Assembly: GCA_052084925.1 (NCBI GenBank)
Contig: JBQDEV010000004.1
Coordinates: 62,001 to 126,000, forward strand
Direction: 5' to 3'
Length of the DNA: 64,000 bases
Origin: CmP2 sp052084925
Lineage (GTDB): Bacteria; Actinomycetota; Actinomycetes; Actinomycetales; Micrococcaceae
The translations under genes and the position numbers were made by a program. This document shows positions 54,712-63,477 of this stretch, one piece after another (positions within the stretch are counted from its first letter, which is position 1; each line of letters opens with the position of its first letter). The notes under the pieces were generated by a model, which saw nothing but the letters and a program-made list of their open reading frames with translations, ran no database searches and was not told where the DNA came from.

Positions 54712-55718
54712 CGATCCAGCCAGCGCAGCGTTCGGTCCATGGCATCATGGCGAACCGTGGGGGTGGAGGAGAAGACGTCGTGGATCGCTCCGGGGAGTCG
54801 CAACACGGTGACTTCGTTCCCCAGATTCACAGACCGACGGGCGAGGATCTTCACATCCAGGACGATATCCGCGGACCGCGCGCGTTCATCGATCGTGGTC
54901 CCGAAATAGGACCGTGTCGAGAACAGCGCCAGAATCGGAGCGGAGATGCTCAGCCCGGCGGCCACCCTCCGATGTCCCTGCAGCACAGCGGCCAGCCAAC
55001 CCCTCGGCACCTCGAATGAGTACTCTGGACGCCACAACGAATGCAGGTCCCATTCGCCGTCGGCCTGGGAAGACAAGGTCCGCCAATAAGAGTTGATGCG
55101 CGGCAGCACCATGGAGGAGGTGGGGCTGATCCGGCTCATGGGATCAACCAGTGCGGTGGCCATGGCACGGACCCAACTGGCTCCCATCAGCTCCAACCAG
55201 GGACTGTTCAGCACGAGGGCGCTGAGTTGATGCGGGTGTCGGTCCGCCCACAGACACGCGATGAGGCCACCGGTAGAGTGCCCGGCGAGCACCGGCGCGC
55301 CGCTGTGAGGATGGTCCGTGCGGAGAAGATGGAGCGCCGCACCGATTTCGTCATCGTAGAGGTCCAGGGACTCGGTGAATCCCGGCGTCTGACCCGGACG
55401 GAGCGAGCGACCGTACTTGCGCAGATCCAAGGCATAGAAACGATACCCGGCATTCTCGCAGCGCAGCGCGAACTCACGGTTGTAGAAGTAGTCTGCCCAA
55501 CCGTGCAGATAGAGCACCGTCTGGCGCTGGGCATCGCGCGTTGCGGTGCGCGGCCGATAGGAATCCTCCATCCGGACCAGCGTCGCCACCACGGGACCCT
55601 CGTCATCTTCGCCGAGGGGAATCGTCAGACGCTCGAACCCGGTCATAAAATCGGGAACCCATTGCCCCGGTGGTGAGTCCGACAGTAATTCGTCCATGGC
55701 TTCGAATCGTACCGGCAT
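54699..55718 (-). CDS. Alpha/beta hydrolase, lysophospholipase-like
   Basis: 339 aa from ATG 55718; ATG 55751 and ATG 55697 are in-frame alternatives, the first overlapping the divergent pyrD start. Motifs: VLYLHGWADYFYNREFA, ALDLRKYGRSLRPGQTP, nucleophile elbow LAGHSTGGLIA, and the catalytic His in LPGAIHDVF. The GHSTGG elbow and the YALDLRKYGRS segment resemble monoacylglycerol lipase or lysophospholipase relatives. No signal peptide is seen. Substrate is unknown. Confidence 0.85.
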   Translation of the reverse strand: MPVRFEAMDELLSDSPPGQWVPDFMTGFERLTIPLGEDDEGPVVATLVRMEDSYRPRTATRDAQRQTVLYLHGWADYFYNREFALRCENAGYRFYALDLRKYGRSLRPGQTPGFTESLDLYDDEIGAALHLLRTDHPHSGAPVLAGHSTGGLIACLWADRHPHQLSALVLNSPWLELMGASWVRAMATALVDPMSRISPTSSMVLPRINSYWRTLSSQADGEWDLHSLWRPEYSFEVPRGWLAAVLQGHRRVAAGLSISAPILALFSTRSYFGTTIDERARSADIVLDVKILARRSVNLGNEVTVLRLPGAIHDVFSSTPTVRHDAMDRTLRWLDRQRD

Positions 55719-55742
55719 CCGTGCCCGTGGTTGAATGCTGTT

Positions 55743-56861
55743 ATGACTCATGCCCCGAATGATGCCCTCCGTCTATCGAACGCACCCGCCCTCTATCCGG
55801 CCTTCTTTAAGGCCGTCTTCGCGGGAATGTCGGCCGAGCAGGCACACCATGTGGGCTTCTCTCTGATCAAAGCCACCGAATCCGCAGGGGTATCCGCCGG
55901 ATTGCGCGCCGCGCTACGACCGTCGTCGGATCTGTCCACCCGAGTGATGGGACTGGACTTCCCCTCACCCTTCGGTCTGGCCGCGGGATTCGACAAGCAG
56001 GGGATCGGGACCGCCGCATTGGCGGATCTGGGATTCGGCCACGTCGAGGTCGGAACGATCACGGGACAGGCACAACCGGGCAATCCGGAACCGCGACTGT
56101 TCCGGCTGGTCGAGGATGAGGGCCTGATCAACCGCATGGGATTCAATAACGACGGTGCCGAAGCAGTGGCACCCCGTCTGGCGGCCACCCGACGGCGGCT
56201 GACGAGGCGTTACGGGCGCACCCGGCCGGTGCTGGGCGTCAATATCGGCAAGACCAAGACGGTGGAGCTGGACGACGCCGTCGACGACTACGTGGTGTCG
56301 ACTCGACTTCTGGCCCGTCACGCCGACTATCTGGTCGTGAACGTCTCTTCTCCCAACACCCCCGGGCTGCGGCAGCTGCAAGCCATCGAGTCCCTGGCGC
56401 CGCTGTTGGAGACCGTTCAGTTCCACGCCGACCGCTCGACGGGACGTCGGGTGCCCCTGGCGGTGAAGATCGCCCCGGACCTGGCCGATGAAGACGTGTC
56501 GGCGGTGGCAGGAATGGCGCAGGAGCTGGGTTTGGCCGGTGTGATCGCCACCAATACCACCATCTCGAGGGAGGGGCTGGTCACCGACCCGGAGACGGTT
56601 GCCTCCTATGGGGCCGGGGGTGTGTCTGGAAAGCCCGTGAAGCAACGGTCGTTGGAAGTCTTGGATCTGCTGCGGTCCGAGTTGGACAGCGACATCGCGG
56701 TGATCTCAGTCGGGGGAGTGACCGATGGCGGCGACGTCATCGAACGATTGCGTCGTGGTGCCGATTTGGTGCAGGGGTACACCGCATTCTTGTACCAGGG
56801 ACCCTTTTGGGCCGCGCGGATCAATCGCGATCTGCACCGAAATCTGGGTGCCTGGAAATAG
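55743..56861 (+). CDS. pyrD: Dihydroorotate dehydrogenase, class 2 (quinone)
   Basis: 372 aa from ATG 55743. It oxidises dihydroorotate to orotate and passes electrons to quinone in the membrane. The N-terminal helical pair (ALYPAFFKAVFAGMSAEQAH) is the class 2 membrane anchor. FMN-binding GLAAGFDKQGIGT and TITGQAQPGNPEPRLFRL, and the active-site Ser in VNVSSPNTPGLRQLQ, are present. It lies apart from the pyr operon at 9.7-18.8 kb and would not share its PyrR control. A TTGAAT box 6 nt before the ATG hints at a leaderless start. Confidence 0.97.
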   Translation: MTHAPNDALRLSNAPALYPAFFKAVFAGMSAEQAHHVGFSLIKATESAGVSAGLRAALRPSSDLSTRVMGLDFPSPFGLAAGFDKQGIGTAALADLGFGHVEVGTITGQAQPGNPEPRLFRLVEDEGLINRMGFNNDGAEAVAPRLAATRRRLTRRYGRTRPVLGVNIGKTKTVELDDAVDDYVVSTRLLARHADYLVVNVSSPNTPGLRQLQAIESLAPLLETVQFHADRSTGRRVPLAVKIAPDLADEDVSAVAGMAQELGLAGVIATNTTISREGLVTDPETVASYGAGGVSGKPVKQRSLEVLDLLRSELDSDIAVISVGGVTDGGDVIERLRRGADLVQGYTAFLYQGPFWAARINRDLHRNLGAWK

Positions 56862-56916
56862 CGGGCGGAGTGATCGCCGAGGGGTGAGGTCTTGCCTCGC
56901 CCCTCGGCACCGTGCA

Positions 56917-57510
56917 TCAGCTGGGGTACTGGCCCCGGCGCACCTGCGGTTTCGGCAGGCGAAGTCGACGCAGCTGCATGGCACGCATAGTTCCGTACCA
57001 GCGGACCCCCGGCTCGACGACGCCGAACTTGCGCTCGAGCTCATTCTTGAGTTTGCGGTTGACCCAGAATCCTTCGAGGACGACGAGACCCACCGTGGCG
57101 AGCATCAGAATGGTGGTGGCGCTGATCAGTGCCTGAATCGGGATGAAGGAGAGCACCAGGAAGACCAGCACGATGAGCATCAACCACTCGCCAATGCCGT
57201 AGCGCGCGTCCACGTAGTCGCGGGCGAAGCGCTTCTGTGGACCGCGGTCGCGGTAGGGCATATGCCGCTCGTCACCGGTCTCCATAGCGATACGCATCTT
57301 CGCGCGCTGCTCCGAGACCGCTTGGCGCTGTGCTGCCTTGGCTGCTTTGCGGTCGTCGGGAACGAGGGGACGCTTGCGAGCGGCTTCCTGGTCCTTGCGC
57401 TTAGGAGTGGGGCCGGTCTTGCCGGTGGGGCGGGTCTCCGCGGGGGTCTCCTCGACCACGTCCGCCGGCTGATCCGCCGAGGTCTCTGAGTTCTTTTTCC
57501 GTCCAAACAC
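56917..57510 (-). CDS. DUF3043 family membrane protein
   Basis: 197 aa. A conserved actinobacterial family of unknown role. The N-terminal half is charged and contains KDQEAARKRPLVPDDRKAAK; RDRGPQKRFARDYVDARYGIGEW follows, then two hydrophobic helices (about residues 108-150) and a C-terminal RRLRLPKPQVRRGQYPS. Start GTG 57510 with TAGACT 6 nt upstream, consistent with a leaderless message. It is divergent from the M20 peptidase gene. Confidence 0.9.
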   Translation of the reverse strand: MFGRKKNSETSADQPADVVEETPAETRPTGKTGPTPKRKDQEAARKRPLVPDDRKAAKAAQRQAVSEQRAKMRIAMETGDERHMPYRDRGPQKRFARDYVDARYGIGEWLMLIVLVFLVLSFIPIQALISATTILMLATVGLVVLEGFWVNRKLKNELERKFGVVEPGVRWYGTMRAMQLRRLRLPKPQVRRGQYPS

Positions 57511-57516
57511 CCCTCT

Positions 57517-57522
57517 AGTCTA
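57517..57522 (-). promoter_or_regulatory. -10 box of a leaderless DUF3043 promoter
   Basis: Minus-strand TAGACT is followed by AGAGGG (6 nt) and GTG. AGAGGG could also serve as a ribosome binding site, but it directly abuts the start codon, which is too close. Confidence 0.5.
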
Positions 57523-57552
57523 CGGGCTCGCGAGAAGAGTGATGTCAGGCAC

Positions 57553-57558
57553 TACGCT
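57553..57558 (+). promoter_or_regulatory. -10 box of a leaderless M20 peptidase promoter
   Basis: TACGCT is followed by GAGAGA (6 nt) and the ATG at 57565. The divergent DUF3043 -10 box lies 30 bp away, so the two promoters share this short gap. Confidence 0.5.
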
Positions 57559-57564
57559 GAGAGA

Positions 57565-58953
57565 ATGACTTCAGAACAACTCATCGACGGAATCCGAGAC
57601 GCGGTTGAGCAGCGCTGGGACGAGACCGTGCGCACCCTGACCGATCTTGTCGCGATCAATGGGATCGCCTGGCCGAGTTTCGACCGCGAGCCCTTGGAGC
57701 GATCAGCGGATGCGGTGGTGTCACTGCTGAGGGACCTCGGATTCGACGACGCCGAAGTGGTCACCGAGACGGTGGAGCATGACGGCGAGACCGTGGTGGG
57801 CGGCCCCGCAGTGCTGGCACAGCGTCCCGCCGCTCCGGGCAAACCCACAGTGCTGCTGTACGCCCATCATGACGTCCAGCCGGTGGGCGATCTGGACCTG
57901 TGGGAGTCTGAACCGTTCCGGGCAGAACAGCGCGGGGAACGGCTCTATGGCCGCGGTGCGGCAGACGACAAGGCCGGCATCATGGTCCACCTCACTGCTG
58001 CCGCGGTTCTGTGCCAAGTACTGGGCGACGATCACGGTCTGGGTGTCCGCTTCTTCATCGAGGGTGAAGAAGAGGCCGGTTCACCCACCTTCCGCCCGTT
58101 CCTCGAGCGCCACCGTGATCAGCTGGAGGCCGACGTCATCATCGTTGCGGATTCGTCGAACTGGAAGGTCGGTGTCCCCGCTCTCACCACCTCCCTGCGT
58201 GGACTCGTCGATGGGATCATCGGCGTGCGCGTGCTCGGACATGCCGTGCACTCGGGCATGTACGGCGGGCCAATCCTGGACGCGCCGACTGTACTGGCGC
58301 GGTTGATTGCCACGCTGCATGATGACAGCGGTGCCGTAGCCATCGCCGGGCTGGAGCCAAAGCATTCCACGAACCTCGAGTACCCGGAGGAGGACTTCCG
58401 ACAGGACAGCTCTGCGGTACCTGGGCTGGAGTTGGCCGGGGACGGCTCGCTTGCGGATCGGTTGTGGAACCGACCGGCGCTGAGCATCATCGGCACTGAC
58501 ATCCCCAGTATCGAAATGTCCTCCAACACGCTCTTACCGACGGCGCGCGCGAAGTTCTCCCTGCGGTTGGGACCGGGGCAGGATCCGCAGGCGGCGTTTC
58601 AGGCGCTCAAGGCTCATGTCGAATCGCAGAACCTAGGCGGTGCAGAGGTCTTCATCGAGGCCGGAGAATTCGGCCAGCCGTTCCTGACCGACGTCAGTGA
58701 TCCGGCGGCCCAAGACATGCTCCGTGCGTTGGAAACAGCGTGGGGGACTGCTCCTGAAGAAGCGGGCATGGGTGGATCGATACCCTTTACCGCGGATCTC
58801 CGTGAGGTCTTCCCCGACGCGTCCATCTTGATCACCGGCGTGGAAGACCCTGACTCACGAGCACATTCGGCCAATGAGTCGCTGCACCTCGGCGAATTCA
58901 AGAAGGCGATCGTGGCCGAGGCCGTGTTCCTAGCGGAACTGGCACAGCGCTGA
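57565..58953 (+). CDS. M20-family dipeptidase
   Basis: 462 aa zinc metallopeptidase. The di-zinc motifs are intact: YAHHDVQPVGD, GRGAADDKAG, and EGEEEAGSPTF with the catalytic Glu. It matches dipeptidases of the PepV/CNDP type and may also be annotated as an acetylornithine deacetylase-like peptidase. No signal peptide, so cytoplasmic, probably in peptide turnover. Next gene erpA lies 148 nt downstream after a spacer without an ORF. Confidence 0.92.
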   Translation: MTSEQLIDGIRDAVEQRWDETVRTLTDLVAINGIAWPSFDREPLERSADAVVSLLRDLGFDDAEVVTETVEHDGETVVGGPAVLAQRPAAPGKPTVLLYAHHDVQPVGDLDLWESEPFRAEQRGERLYGRGAADDKAGIMVHLTAAAVLCQVLGDDHGLGVRFFIEGEEEAGSPTFRPFLERHRDQLEADVIIVADSSNWKVGVPALTTSLRGLVDGIIGVRVLGHAVHSGMYGGPILDAPTVLARLIATLHDDSGAVAIAGLEPKHSTNLEYPEEDFRQDSSAVPGLELAGDGSLADRLWNRPALSIIGTDIPSIEMSSNTLLPTARAKFSLRLGPGQDPQAAFQALKAHVESQNLGGAEVFIEAGEFGQPFLTDVSDPAAQDMLRALETAWGTAPEEAGMGGSIPFTADLREVFPDASILITGVEDPDSRAHSANESLHLGEFKKAIVAEAVFLAELAQR

Positions 58954-59101
58954 TCCAGCGTGTCAGTTCCTCGGGTTCAGTGTTCTCGGCAGACCTTCCG
59001 GGCAAGGATGGCCGGCTGTTGGGAATGAATCCCGAAGGGAACAGTGTTGTAATAGATCAAGAACGCGTCTGCACATTGCACTGATTGACGAGGAGTAGGC
59101 C

Positions 59102-59494
59102 ATGACCACAGGAACCGAAGAGACCACCGTCGAGCTGCCGGAAGCTCAGCCGGCAGAAGGTCTTCCCGAGCATGAGGTCCAGCTCTCGGAGCTCGCAGCA
59201 GAGAAGGTCCAGGACCTTCTGGAGCAGGAGGGGCGTCCCGACTTGCGACTGCGCGTTGCCGTGCAGCCCGGCGGCTGCTCAGGATTGATCTATCAGCTCT
59301 ACTTCGATGAGCGCGTTCTCGACGGAGATGCCGTGCGCGACTTCGATGGGGTCCAGGTGATCGTCGATAAGATGTCGGTGCCCTATCTGGCCGGCGCGTC
59401 GATCGATTTCGAGGACACCATCCAGAAGGTCGGGTTCACGATCGACAATCCGAACGCGGCGGGATCCTGCGCTTGTGGAGACTCCTTCCACTAA
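59102..59494 (+). CDS. erpA: Iron-sulfur cluster insertion protein ErpA
   Basis: 130 aa, A-type Fe-S carrier. The three conserved cysteines lie in PGGCSGLIYQLYF and GSCACGDSFH. The first 30 residues are an acidic extension. ATG with AGGAG upstream. In actinobacteria this gene often precedes ctaC, as here, and delivers clusters to respiratory and metabolic enzymes. The 148-nt gap before it has a TGTAAT box (59048-59053) that could be the -10 element. Confidence 0.94.
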   Translation: MTTGTEETTVELPEAQPAEGLPEHEVQLSELAAEKVQDLLEQEGRPDLRLRVAVQPGGCSGLIYQLYFDERVLDGDAVRDFDGVQVIVDKMSVPYLAGASIDFEDTIQKVGFTIDNPNAAGSCACGDSFH

Positions 59495-59520
59495 AGCTTC
59501 AGCCTCGCGCAAGCGATAGA

Positions 59521-59561
59521 AACGGCGGGTCACCAGCAGTTTTTGCTGGTGACCCGCCGTT
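59521..59561 (+). terminator. Intrinsic terminator after erpA
   Basis: A perfect 18-bp stem (59521-59538 with 59544-59561) and a GTTTT loop. It is the longest stem in the window. No T tract follows. Confidence 0.85.
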
Positions 59562-59570
59562 GTCGTGTCA

Positions 59571-59616
59571 TGGTTACTACACGAGGTCGAAAAGAACTAC
59601 CATGGACTAGTAACCA
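59571..59616. repeat. Perfect 9-bp inverted repeat upstream of ctaC
   Basis: TGGTTACTA (59571-59579) and TAGTAACCA (59608-59616) are exact inverted copies, 28 nt apart, or 37 nt centre to centre. They lie 48-93 nt before the ctaC -10 box, between it and the erpA terminator. The spacing (about 3.5 turns) resembles a dimer or looping operator more than an RNA stem. Confidence 0.55.
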
Positions 59617-59663
59617 ACGTGGTCCACCTGTGCCTCGGCTCAATTCCTTCTGGCAGAAGCCTG

Positions 59664-59669
59664 TAGGCT
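59664..59669 (+). promoter_or_regulatory. Candidate -10 box of ctaC-ctaD-ctaF
   Basis: TAGGCT would start transcription near 59676, giving a leader of about 40 nt with GAGGAAGG before the GTG. No clear -35 box. Confidence 0.4.
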
Positions 59670-59714
59670 ACACGTAGACACATCGCACTCAATGTTGAAG
59701 AGGAAGGGCCGTCT

Positions 59715-60614
59715 GTGAGATCGCAGAATCTAACCGGCAGCCATGGCAAGCGTCTCCTGAAGGGGGGAGCGCTGGCCACCGTCGCCATCCTGGTGCTGAC
59801 GGGCTGTTCTGAGCAGGTCCAGCGTGGCTGGCTACCGGGCAGTCGAGAAACCACCAATCACTCCGCAGCGCTGACGGATCTCTGGGTGGGGTCGTGGATC
59901 ACGGCGCTCATCGTGGGCCTGATCGCCTGGGGTCTGATGCTGTGGTGCATGGTCGCATACCGTCGTCGTAAGAACGACGTTGGCTTCCCCCGTCAGACCG
60001 CTTACAACATGCCGATCGAGACGATGTTCACCATCATGCCGATCATCATCGTGTTCGTGCTGTGGGGCTTCTCGGACCGTGTTCAGCGCCAGGTGGACAC
60101 CCCGGTCGAGGACTCACCCGTTGTGGTAACCGTCTACGGCAAGCAGTGGGCTTGGGACTTCGACTACGAATATGACGGCGAAGAGCGTCACTACTTTGGC
60201 ACGCAGGCGCACCTCACCGGTGAAGATGGCGTCGAGGAGACCCTCCCGACCATGTACCTGCCGGCTGATGTTCCGGTGGAGTTCCGACTGAAGACCCGCG
60301 ATGTCATTCACTCGTTCTGGATCCCTGCGTTCCTGCAGAAGCTGGACATGATTCCGGGTCAGACGAACCATATCTACTTGACCCCTCAGGAAGAGGGAAT
60401 CTTCCAGGGCAAGTGCGCCGAACTCTGCGGTGAGTACCACTCCGAGATGCTCTTCAACGTTGAAGTGGTCTCCGAGGCGGAGTTCCGGTCCGAGCTGGCA
60501 CAGATGCCTGAGGGCCTGACGGGCAACGAGCTCAACCGCAACCCGAACGAAAATCCGGACGGCTGGCAGGACCAGGAAGTTCCGTTGGGCGACCCCGAGC
60601 GGGTTGAGGAGTAA
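59715..60614 (+). CDS. ctaC: Cytochrome c oxidase subunit II
   Basis: 299 aa. It accepts electrons through the CuA centre and passes them to subunit I. The N-terminus has a lipoprotein signal (VAILVLTGC, Cys near residue 32), then two transmembrane helices (about 57-79 and 97-116). CuA ligands are in CAELCGEYHSEMLF, and the aromatic/acidic YGKQWAWDFDYEY is the electron entry. GTG with GAGGAAGG. Separated from ctaD by only 2 nt. Confidence 0.96.
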   Translation: MRSQNLTGSHGKRLLKGGALATVAILVLTGCSEQVQRGWLPGSRETTNHSAALTDLWVGSWITALIVGLIAWGLMLWCMVAYRRRKNDVGFPRQTAYNMPIETMFTIMPIIIVFVLWGFSDRVQRQVDTPVEDSPVVVTVYGKQWAWDFDYEYDGEERHYFGTQAHLTGEDGVEETLPTMYLPADVPVEFRLKTRDVIHSFWIPAFLQKLDMIPGQTNHIYLTPQEEGIFQGKCAELCGEYHSEMLFNVEVVSEAEFRSELAQMPEGLTGNELNRNPNENPDGWQDQEVPLGDPERVEE

Positions 60615-60616
60615 CC

Positions 60617-62332
60617 ATGACGACTTACGAATACGCACAAGACGAGTCGCAAGCCGGGACACAGCCCCGCGTCGTGCCGGTCTCCAAGGGACGGATCGTC
60701 GTCAACTGGTTGACGACCACCGACCACAAGACGATCGGGTATATGTACCTGATCACCTCGTTCCTGTTCTTCTGCATCGCCGGTGTGATGGCCCTGGTCA
60801 TCCGCGCCGAGCTCTTCGAGCCGGGGATGCAGATCCTGCAGACCAAGGAACAGTTCAACCAGCTGTTCACCATGCACGGTACGGTCATGCTGCTCATGTT
60901 CGCGACGCCGCTGTTCGTTGGCTTCGCCAACGTGTTGGTGCCGTTGCAGATCGGCGCGCCCGATGTTGCCTTCCCACGGTTGAACGCGCTGGCGTTCTGG
61001 TTCTTCCTGTTCGGGTCGCTGATCGCCGTCTCCGGCTTCCTCACTCCACAGGGTGCCGCGTCGTTCGGTTGGTTCGCTTACGCGCCCTTGTCGAATACGA
61101 CGTATTCCCCGGGTATCGGTGGTGACCTCTGGGTCTTTGGTCTCGGCCTACAGGGTTTCGGCACGATTATGGGTGGCGTCAACTTCGTCACCACGATCAT
61201 CTCGATGCGCGCTCCGGGTATGACCATGTGGCGCATGCCGATCTTCACCTGGAACGCACTGATTACCGGCATCCTGCTCGTGATGATCTTCCCCCCGTTG
61301 GCGTCCGCTCTGTTCGCACTGGGCATGGACCGACGATTCGGTGGTCACATCTTCGACCCGGAGAACGGCGGTGCCATTCTCTGGCAGCACCTCTTCTGGT
61401 TCTTCGGCCACCCAGAGGTCTACGTCATCGCTCTGCCGTTCTTCGGCATCGTCTCCGAGATCATCCCGGTCTTCAGCCGTAAACCAATCTTCGGCTACAA
61501 ATCTCTGGTCTTCGCGACGACGGCGATCGCCGCATTGTCCGTGACCGTGTGGGCACACCACATGTACGTCACCGGATCCGTGCTGCTGCCGTTCTTCTCG
61601 CTGATGACCATGCTGATCGCCGTGCCAACAGGTGTGAAGTTCGTGAACTGGATCGGAACGATGTGGCGAGGGTCTATAACCTTCGAGACGCCGATGTTGT
61701 GGTCCCTGGGCTTCATGGTCACCTTCCTCTTCGGTGGACTCACCGGCGTGATCCTGGCCATGCCGCCGCTGGACTTCCATGTTTCCGATACGTACTTCGT
61801 GGTCGCACACTTCCACTATGTGGTGTTCGGAACCGTGGTCTTCGCGATGTTCGCCGGCTTCTTCTTCTGGTGGCCGAAGTTCACCGGAAAGATGCTCAAC
61901 GAGCGTCTGGGCAAGATTCAGTTCTGGATGCTGTTCGTCGGTTTCCACGGAACCTTCCTCATTCAGCACTGGCTGGGTGTGATGGGCATGCCCCGCCGTT
62001 ACGCCGACTACCTGGTGGAAGACGGATTCACAGGCATGAACCAGTTCTCGACGGTGTTCGCTTTCGTTCTGGGTGCTTCGATGATTCCGTTCTTCTGGAA
62101 CGTCTACATCACTGCCCGCAAGGGCAAGAAGGTGACCGTGGACGATCCTTGGGGCTTCGGTGCCTCCCTCGAATGGGCCACCTCCTGCCCGCCGCCACGG
62201 CATAACTTCCATGCCCTCCCGCGGATCCGGTCGGAGCGTCCTGCACTGGACTTGCACCACCCCGAACTGTTGCCCATGTCGCCTCAGAATAAGCCTGAGG
62301 TGTTCGGAGAAAAGGCGGCTGCATCCCGATGA
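60617..62332 (+). CDS. ctaD: Cytochrome c oxidase subunit I
   Basis: 571 aa, about 12 transmembrane helices. It contains the heme a and heme a3-CuB centres of an aa3 oxidase. Diagnostic segments: TMHGTVMLLMF, WFFGHPEVYVIALPFFG with the His-Tyr crosslink, AHHMYVTG, and SDTYFVVAHFHYVVFG. The C-terminus ends with an unconserved polar tail. It overlaps ctaF by 4 nt. Subunit III (ctaE) is not here; in actinobacteria it lies with qcrCAB elsewhere. Confidence 0.97.
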   Translation: MTTYEYAQDESQAGTQPRVVPVSKGRIVVNWLTTTDHKTIGYMYLITSFLFFCIAGVMALVIRAELFEPGMQILQTKEQFNQLFTMHGTVMLLMFATPLFVGFANVLVPLQIGAPDVAFPRLNALAFWFFLFGSLIAVSGFLTPQGAASFGWFAYAPLSNTTYSPGIGGDLWVFGLGLQGFGTIMGGVNFVTTIISMRAPGMTMWRMPIFTWNALITGILLVMIFPPLASALFALGMDRRFGGHIFDPENGGAILWQHLFWFFGHPEVYVIALPFFGIVSEIIPVFSRKPIFGYKSLVFATTAIAALSVTVWAHHMYVTGSVLLPFFSLMTMLIAVPTGVKFVNWIGTMWRGSITFETPMLWSLGFMVTFLFGGLTGVILAMPPLDFHVSDTYFVVAHFHYVVFGTVVFAMFAGFFFWWPKFTGKMLNERLGKIQFWMLFVGFHGTFLIQHWLGVMGMPRRYADYLVEDGFTGMNQFSTVFAFVLGASMIPFFWNVYITARKGKKVTVDDPWGFGASLEWATSCPPPRHNFHALPRIRSERPALDLHHPELLPMSPQNKPEVFGEKAAASR

Positions 62333-62730
62333 AAGTAAACATCAAGCTCTTCACCATCCTCGGTGTGTTCTTCATCATCGTGGGTACGGTCTACGGCTTC
62401 TGGGTCCGCTGGACCGAGTGGGCGGGAATCCCGGCCCTTTACGCAGTCGGCGCGATGGTGCTGATGATCGCCTTCTACTTACAGCTCACTGACAACAAGT
62501 ACGGTGACGGTCCCTCCGATCAGGCCGAGGGAGAGATCAGCGAGTACACCGGCGAGTACGGTCGTTTCGCACCGTGGAGCTGGTGGCCTCTGGGTCTTGG
62601 CGTCGCATGCGCGATCGTCTTCGCGGGTCTGGCCATCGGTTGGTGGGTCTTCTACCTGGGTGTGGGCGCAAGCCTGTTCTTCCTCGTCGGCTGGGTCTTC
62701 GAGTACTCCAAGGGCGACCACGCACACTAG
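62329..62730 (+). CDS. ctaF: Cytochrome c oxidase subunit IV, actinobacterial type
   Basis: 133 aa, four hydrophobic helices (about 5-25, 33-52, 79-98, 103-122). An actinobacteria-only subunit of the aa3 oxidase in the bcc-aa3 supercomplex. Recognised by MKVNIKLFTILGVFFIIVGT, EYTGEYGRFAPWSWWP and GWVFEYSKGDHAH. Translationally coupled to ctaD by an ATGA overlap. Confidence 0.95.
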   Translation: MKVNIKLFTILGVFFIIVGTVYGFWVRWTEWAGIPALYAVGAMVLMIAFYLQLTDNKYGDGPSDQAEGEISEYTGEYGRFAPWSWWPLGLGVACAIVFAGLAIGWWVFYLGVGASLFFLVGWVFEYSKGDHAH

Positions 62731-62750
62731 ATCACCTCTTGTATCACCCT

Positions 62751-62790
62751 CAGCGGGGTCAAGCATCTACTTCGATGCTTGACCCCGCTG
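62751..62790 (+). terminator. Intrinsic terminator after ctaF
   Basis: A perfect 17-bp stem, 62751-62767 with 62774-62790, and a 6-nt loop. No T tract. It ends the cta operon. Confidence 0.85.
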
Positions 62791-63396
62791 TCGTGTAGCC
62801 GGAGCTCGTCCTGCATGGACGCTGGGGGAGTAGCCGATCCAGCTGCCTGGGAAACATGAAGGTGTCGATACTTCAGTACGCGACCAGTGCTTGTCAGAGC
62901 GCACTCTGGTCGTCTTGAAGAACCCACATAGGCGGCGTCGGTGGTCCTGTGGTCGACACACAGCGCTGTGAGACGGTCGCGATGCACTGGTTGGGCTCTC
63001 TAGGAAGACGGTAGCGATTGGTGTCTTCCGGGAAACCCCCGTGGACGTCACACCAAGCCTGAAGCCTCTGTGCCGGCGCAACCAGCCTGGGTGCGCCGCT
63101 TCTTCATGGTTCAGCCATCGACGTGATCGTTGGTTCGCCCTCTCACGTTGAGTGGGCGGATGGGGATCGGTCGCCGCTCGGCATGCTGCACAGTGCGAAC
63201 GTCTTGCTCGGGCTAGACGCCAACGACGGCCGAAGACTGAACACCCCCGTGCCTGGTCTCGGATGCTGCACCTGTCGACGACGGCTAAATACTAACCCCT
63301 ATACGACAGCTGCATTTTGATTCCTCTGGGCTGAGCCAACAGTTACCTGAGGGAGCGTTATCCCGTAGGGGATCGGTGACGTTCTCGGAGGTTCCT
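62791..63396. other. Intergenic region without recognisable gene
   Basis: About 600 nt between the cta terminator and the transposase remnants. All frames are short or interrupted and I recognise no motif in any translation, on either strand. It may be decayed insertion DNA, as is the sequence next to it. Confidence 0.6.
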
Positions 63397-63476
63397 GTAG
63401 ACCTCCGCGTCCGTCTCGCGATTGCGAAGTGGCCCAAGGATGCCACCACGGTTCGGTGACCTCGTTCTGTGCGTTC
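63397..63476 (+). pseudogene. IS481-type transposase remnant, N-terminus, plus strand
   Basis: Reads VDLRVRLAIAKWPKDAT, then after one frameshift GSVTSFCAF. This aligns with the start of the minus-strand remnant (VDARVRLAITQWPEEAP then GSVTSSYAG). Only about 27 residues remain; no start codon is intact. It ends where the other copy ends, at about 63477. Confidence 0.55.
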
Positions 63477-63477
63477 A

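Noticed and set aside
63123..63320. 65-codon plus-strand ORF after the cta terminator
   Set aside because: Its translation matches nothing I recognise, there is no good ribosome binding site, and it lies in decayed DNA next to transposase remnants.
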